NCBI GenBank assembly: GCA_003550325.1
Contig: QKWP01000435.1
Location: 106,485 to 170,484 of the forward strand
DNA: 64,000 bases
From: Gigaspora rosea
Lineage: Eukaryota; Glomeromycota; Glomeromycetes; Diversisporales; Gigasporaceae
Direction of reading: 5' to 3'
The translations under genes and the position numbers were made by a program. The notes under the pieces were generated by a model. It worked only from the letters and a program-made list of their open reading frames with translations, was not told where the DNA came from and searched no databases. Each line of letters opens with the position of its first letter. Within the stretch, counting starts at the first letter, position 1. Of this stretch, positions 58,593 to 64,000 are shown in pieces.

Positions 58593-59248
58593 TTTTGAAA
58601 TAGCGGGTGGGAGTGGGAGTATTAGTAATGTCAAAAGTATCGTAATGACATAGGTAGTAATGCTGTAACTGTCATGACATTTACTTTATAATGTTTATTA
58701 CTCCAAAGTTTCTATATTTTTAATAAAAAGCCTGTCAATGTTAACGAACCAAAACTGAAAAAAGAAGGTAATTAAAATCTGTTAATTCAGTGATCTCTGC
58801 TGATAATAGCACAAATTTGTGTTACTTTATATTATTTCAATTTATTTATTTATTAATTTCTGGATTTCTACATTTTTTTCGAAAGGTTGATTCGGTATCG
58901 GAAAAGATAGAATTGAGGCTTGTACGCGAGAATGATGAAATTGGGGATGCGATTAAGGTTGGTATTGGCCAGTTTCACATGTTCTGCAACGTGACCAATT
59001 ATGTCGTGATATTCAATTTATGTTAGTTGTTAGTAGGTTCTATAGCAAAATTATCAGCCTTAATGAACGGATATGATTTCATTAGTAAAATTTTCAGTGA
59101 TCTTGAGCAAACTTGATCGATTCCGATCCAGCATTCTGACGCACTCTGAAGTATTCCGACCAGAATTTTGGTGACCCTGTATGAGTTTATAAACTTATGA
59201 ACACAACATTGTCTAGAGTTAGAGTTAACTAGTTTATCCCATGGGTAT
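58593..59248. other. No gene seen
   Basis: A short open frame (58,790-59,026) has no recognised similarity. Confidence 0.4.
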
Positions 59249-59435
59249 GACGGAGTTTGCCAGAGTGGCCTCTAAAGTTCGCTAATGATCAAGCCTTTTG
59301 TTCAGACGGGAGTTACTAGATGATGATAAGGATAATTTCGATTATCTGACAAAATGGTGAATTATATGCTGCTGCAGCTGTGGCGTGGACATCGACCATT
59401 AGCGAACTTTAGAGGGGTCGCCCTGGCAAACTCGT
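59249..59435. mobile_element. MITE with ~40-bp inverted ends
   Basis: ACGGAGTTTGCCAG...TCTAAAGTTCGCTAATG (59,249-59,287) pairs with CATTAGCGAACTTTAGAG...CTGGCAAACTCGT (59,397-59,435). Exact target duplication not resolved. Confidence 0.8.
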
Positions 59436-59782
59436 ATGGCATACAAACTCGCGCAATCGTGTAATCAAATAAATTTCTTTAAATTTAACCTCTTTCTTAT
59501 TTTATTCTTATTTTAGTAATTATTTTAGATTGAAAAAAATCGCACCACTACTTCTACTAAAGAAGAAGCTTTTGAATTGTGACAAATCTCGCGTGTAGAG
59601 AACACTGACAAGTGTACCTCCTAGTGGTTATGTTTAGTTGACAAATTCAGTGAAATTATAAACGGTAAAAGTGACAAATGCGAAAGAATCAACTTTAATG
59701 ATGTTATGTGTTTTACGAAAGATTTTTATTCTTCCTAGCCATACTAATTGTTGTTTTAAATATTCTGTAATCAGTCTTTATG
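59436..59782. other. No gene seen
   Basis: AT-rich spacer before the kinase relic. Confidence 0.4.
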
Positions 59783-60001
59783 ATGTATGGTAGAAAATGT
59801 GCAAATTGCAATCAACATAATATTTCATCAGCTTGATATCAAACATATGATCCTCAAAAAAAAAACACAAGGATGGATAAGTAAAAATAAGGATGTCGAT
59901 GATTGTATCAAAGAATTTCAATCACAAAATATGAAGATCTTACCGAATGGATTCCTTTTAATAGATTAGATAATATTCAAAAATTGGTGTTAGATTTTTA
60001 G
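59783..60001 (+). pseudogene. N-terminal fragment of a TKL-type protein kinase
   Basis: From ATG 59,783: MYGRKCANCNQHNISSA, a stop, YQTYDPQ; then in other frames TQGWISKNKDVDDCIKEFQ and YEDLTEWIPFNRLDNIQKL. This order (CxxC motif, W-containing linker, D.CI.EFQ, E-WIPF-RLDNI) is the leader that precedes the glycine loop in the large kinase families of Glomeromycotina, recognised from general knowledge. The fragment stops at TAG 59,999 just where the kinase glycine loop should begin. One nonsense codon and two shifts are present. No kinase catalytic part was found downstream. Confidence 0.6.
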
Positions 60002-60339
60002 CAAGCTCATTAGGTGATGTACTATATGTTGTGAAGGGCTCTGCACTAAGCTATTTTCTTTTATTTGTTTACTTTAGGGGTTTTTCCATTTGTTTATATC
60101 GTTACGATAGTACTATATCTCCTATTTCTAAGATGTAGATAAAGGAATCGGCATAGCCACAAATAGAATAAGCATTGTGCCGCAGCGATTTGCTGTTTGA
60201 AGCACATGCTAGCTGCGCATGCCAGAGCCACAAGTTGGTTTCTGCCTGTGGCGTTTCGCTGCTAATATTTGTTTATTACCCCCTTTTTTAAACAATGTGT
60301 ATAGCCGAGTATTTGTACTGATAATATTATGGTACTGGC
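60002..60339. other. No gene seen
   Basis: Includes a G+C-richer stretch at 60,178-60,255 with GCAGCGA...TTTCGCTGC inverted ends, a possible small foldback. Confidence 0.4.
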
Positions 60340-60900
60340 ACATATAACTTTACCCCTGGCATAAACGAAAAGCCCGCATCGCCCCAAGTACGCCTCGAGG
60401 CATAGAAATTTGCCTCTAACTTTCGCTTGAAGAAAGTATAGTCATTGTGAGTCGGAGACGGATCTATAAAATTAAATAGAGTTAGTAAATGTAATCTAGA
60501 ATTCATGTATTTATTAAAAGGGTAAAAAGTATATAAACCCTCCCTTTTCGTCTCAATAAAGGATAGCTCAGAAAGAGTTCGAATTTGAGTAACTTGGTTA
60601 GATTAAATGTTGTAGAGTGATAACCTTCGAAATTAGAGTAGAAGTGTTATCATTAGTAATTGTTATAAATTGTTAGTAGCATAAACCAAGAATTACACCC
60701 CCGATACGTAAATTTGTATCAGATAATCCCGTGATCACGTGACACCGTAAAGTCACTTAACGATCAATTTCCTGCTTCGCTACAGCAAGACCCAAGGAAC
60801 CTCGAGACCCGGACCAAATCAACCACGCCTCTTTCTGCCTGCCAATTCGAGGATCTAGAGTCTTGCACGCCTGTAGGACATTGTTTAGATTAGTTAGTAG
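60340..60900 (-). repeat. Dispersed repeat element, inverted copy of the 50.8-kb repeat
   Basis: Read on the minus strand: GGATCT/GAATTGGCAGGCAGAAAGAG (60,840-60,820), GGTCTCGAGGTTCCTTGGGT, CTTCTACTCTAATTTCGAAG, ATACTTTTTACCCTTTTAAT, AAATACATGAATTCTAGATT. It lacks the MITE seen in the other copy and some of its middle. Confidence 0.7.
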
Positions 60901-62511
60901 TGTTGTTAGTGTATTTTAGTATAAAGACCGACAGCTTAGCCCGCCACAATGTACACATGTAAGGAAAGAATATATATGGTCTCGTACATCGCACATAATT
61001 ATATTTAAAATGCTAATTATGTAGTTCTCAAAATTTATTAAATATTTTAAAACAAGTTTTTATTATTTTATTATATGTAGCTTATTTAATTAATATATAA
61101 TGCGTGATATAAATTCTACTGATGAAATTATGAGCACTGAAGTTATAAATAAATTCGAGCTTACAATAATTCAAACGACAATCAAAAATTGGGAATATAT
61201 TAATGTCGATTAAAGCATTGATGGAATTATCACCAATAAAACCACAAGTTCATCACCAGATATTTGCAGAAGATTAAAGGTCAGTATTATGTATGGAAAT
61301 GAAAGGTTGTTGCCGCTCGTTTATGGCCCACCTGTACTGGAGTAGGTTTTTGCTGTGCCTTATCGAAGTGACAATCTTAGTTTATTACCACGGCTCTTTG
61401 TTTGCAGTACTAGCTCATAAACGTGTCGGGTGAACACTGAGTTGGCAATAATCTTTTGCGTTAGTCCATTATGATGAGCAAAAATTAAGTGTAATAAGCA
61501 GCATAATATAAGACTATGTTTGTTTTACCAATTATTTATTAAATTTTTTCTTTCATTATAGAATATGTCGACTTGAATTTAACGAGCACAGCTCAGATGC
61601 CAAGGTAACATTTTATATGTTATCATTATTCTATTATTATCTCTTAATATCAGAGCAAATTTACCTTGAATTTAACTATAAAATGCTTCTGATTTACTTT
61701 TTAAAAAAATTTATATATTTAAATAAAAGTTTTTTTTTAGAATAAATTTTAAAAAATTTGAATTATGTATATATATCAAAAAATGTACAAATTTTTTTTT
61801 AATTATTAAAAGTAAATAATTTATAATTTCTTAACAAATTTTTTAAATATTAGTTTCAAATCTATTATTTATAATGTATATAATATATCATATGTATTTT
61901 AATTAACACACATCTTAATATAGCATATAATTTATTACGTAATATACTATCTACGTCTAATTTATTTAATAACATTGTAGAAACAGAAACTTGGAAGTTC
62001 TGTGAATTTCTTGCATTGTTGGAAGCTTTCACTTCTTTTAATTGGCCAATTAAATCATCATAATCCTCTTCGTAATGGTTACACTTTTGACAAGGCGTAG
62101 TTCGCCGCTTTCTGTAATTTGGGAAGTACAACCGAATTTCTTTCGCGGAGGTCTTCACGAGACATACCATAGTTATTCATGGTAATTTTATTTTTTAATA
62201 TAATATATACCATTTAATAATAAAATCGAATTGCTTTAATTTTATTTAATTAACTAGGCGCTTGAGTTGCTTAAAGGGAGCTAGAAATAAATGAATATAT
62301 TGAATGTGTTAATATATAATATATTTAGAGATGAACAAGATTTTTTTTATTTATTGCTGCTGATTATTGTTTTAAAATTTAAAACATAATTCTATTATAT
62401 AAAAAAACATATTTTTAGTGTGTTTGTTGATTTTGGGTTTAGAATAGTTTGTTTGAAAATTATGTGAGTCTAAAATTTTTTTTTATTTCTGAAGTTTGTT
62501 TTTATTAATTA
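60901..62511. other. No convincing gene
   Basis: Two weak open frames: 61,100-61,213 (+), reading MRDINSTDEIMSTEVINKFE, and 61,865-62,170 (-), 101 residues with a CQKC and an acidic/coiled segment (HYEEDYDDLIGQLKEV). They may be gene debris or unrecognised exons; neither matches a family I know. Confidence 0.4.
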
Positions 62512-63583
62512 AACAAGTATAATGTTGTTAGTCGAAATACTTAATTTAGTCAACTATTTAGGCAATTAGTGTCTAAATATATTTCGACATGGCATTATTT
62601 TTTTTTCGAAATGTCAAAAGTCTAAATTTGCCTAAATGTCTAAATAGTAGACTAAATAAATAATATGTGACTAAATGTCTAAATAGTTAACTAAATATAA
62701 TACTATATGACTAAATGTAAGATTCTATTTAATTATAGCGCTTTGCAAAAAGTGTGACCCTGTGATTTACATGGTGATGATGGTGGAAAATTTTAATTCC
62801 CTATTGATCATTATTTTCATCAAAAACGTCTATGTTTTATCCGAAATTATTAAAATTCTTCAAGAATTGAAAATAAGCTCTGGTATAGCTTTAAAACAAC
62901 CAAAAAACTTTGTACATTGCTTTATATTATTTGTAAAACCTAAAAACTTACAGTATTAAATAATAAAAAATAGAATCTAATCAGGCACTCAATACAAGAA
63001 ATAACTATAAATATTTAGAATTCGATCATCAATTCTAAAATGATTTTGAAGTTTCGATCATCGATTTTGATTTTAAGAATCGATTTGCATCCCTACTTCG
63101 TGATATTTACATACAGTTCTGCGGCTGCAATGGCAGTGCAGGGACCTGAAACAGATGCTGCAAGATGACGCCCTGATTCTCTTTAGCTATATGGGCGTAT
63201 GTTAGACATCTTTCTTATGCTTGTGTTTTCATGTAGTTTAGGACCTTGGGGTTTAGAAAATTTTAGAACTGAGAGGTCAGTAGTTTATACATGAGTTGAT
63301 TGGTATGGGTTCAAATAATTAGTCCTAGACTTTTTAGTCCTAGACTAGAGGTATTGATGTTAAAGTATGAACACTAGAGCTTGTTTGGATAGCAAACCTT
63401 GTTTTTTCATATTATTTCTTAATTTAGACATTTCGATATTATTTAGACATTTCGACATTATTTAGACATTTCGGCATAATTTAGGATTTCAATAATATTT
63501 AGACATTTCAGCAGCCTAAATATCAAATGTTGAAATATTTCTACAAGCATAAAACAATTTCGGCTAACAATATTAAACAAGTA
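62512..63583. mobile_element. Non-autonomous hAT-type element, 1.06 kb
   Basis: Element 62,520-63,575, ends TAATGTTGTTAGTCGAAAT and (reverse) TAATATTGTTAGCCGAAAT, with exact 8-bp duplication AACAAGTA (62,512-62,519 and 63,576-63,583). Left and right subterminal zones are arrays of GACTAAATGTCTAAATAGT-type and TTTAGACATTTCGACATTA-type units, inverted relative to each other. No transposase. Confidence 0.85.
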
Positions 63584-64000
63584 CAAATTTTTTTTGTAAA
63601 TATTTAGTAGTAAATTATTTTGTAATTAAGTAGATTTTATTTAAATTTTTTGACTATGAGAGAGGGGTGACAAATACAGAATTTAGATGGTTTTGGTTTA
63701 ATAAATGTTACAGAATTAAGGTTAAGAAGGTTAAGGATGATCAATGATCAATCAAATTAAGGTGAGAGATAATTTAGATATCAAAATATCATTGTGGCTC
63801 ATAAATATTACTGTAATAACATTAGGTCTTAAGGTTGTTTTAGTAGCTTGGATTTTTGTAAATAGGTTTTTGTTGGTAGTTTAAATAACATTATTTATAT
63901 AATTCTCCTAATGGTTATTGTAATCATTAATATTATTAGCGATTATTATATGATTAAGGGCAGAATTAAATAATGCGGGTAATTAACTTTACAATAGAAT
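63584..64000. other. No gene; repeat edge at window end
   Basis: 63,920-64,000 (ATCATTAATATTATTAGCGA, AAGGGCAGAATTAAATAATG) resembles 51,630-51,700 (ATCGTTAATATTATTAATGA, AAGGGCAAAATTGGGCAGAT), so the 50.8-kb repeat family probably continues past the window. Confidence 0.5.

Noticed and set aside
58428..58653. Overlapping open frames on both strands of the G+C-rich island
   Set aside because: Both are short and result from few stops in G+C-rich DNA; neither looks like a known protein.

Overview
The window is a gene-poor, very AT-rich piece of eukaryotic nuclear DNA. It has spliced genes with GT..AG introns, TTAGGG-type telomeric motifs, long homopolymers and dense nested transposons. F-box proteins with a long 28-residue leucine-rich repeat array, a Glomeromycotina-style TKL-kinase N-terminal relic, and the transposon families present all point to an arbuscular mycorrhizal fungus of the Rhizophagus irregularis type. 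This is judged from recognised protein styles only; no database was searched.

Layout. 1-4.3 kb: mostly empty, with one foldback MITE and a small spliced gene built of tandemly duplicated exon-intron units encoding a CX3CX5CX3C motif. 4.4-6.2 kb: F-box/LRR gene 1, frameshifted near its end. 6.2-10.9 kb: non-coding, with small tandem repeats. 10.9-12.1 kb: a two-exon OB-fold-like gene with one stop and one frameshift. 13.0-17.1 kb (minus): a decayed Helitron Rep-helicase. 17-21 kb: very AT-rich DNA with a ~340-bp tandem repeat. 21.4-29.5 kb: a terminal-inverted-repeat element that contains a Ty3/gypsy chromovirus (22,395-28,840, TAGGG target duplications), itself broken by two hAT-type MITEs and a third insert. 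30.3-34.9 kb: a DNA transposon with 27-bp terminal inverted repeats around a five-exon minus-strand DDE-type transposase that is intact except for one stop codon. 36.2-36.8 kb: a TA-flanked MITE with a second copy at 50.8 kb. 37.6-40.8 kb: a hAT transposon with a broken transposase and a nested palindromic MITE. 41.3-42.8 kb: a MULE-like SWIM-domain transposase relic. 43.7-46.3 kb: F-box/LRR gene 2, intact, with 23 full repeats. 46.3-64 kb: no convincing intact gene, but many repeats. These include hAT-type MITEs at 48.9, 54.6 and 62.5 kb, a Tourist-like MITE at 56.8 kb, a 680-bp foldback with telomeric repeats in its loop at 52.8-53.5 kb, tandem arrays, and a kinase relic at 59.8 kb.

Function. 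The probable host genes are the two F-box/LRR paralogues, which would act as substrate receptors of SCF ubiquitin ligases, and perhaps the small Cys-motif gene. Nearly everything else is mobile DNA at different stages of decay. The nesting gives a relative age order, and several elements keep exact 8-bp target duplications that fix their boundaries.
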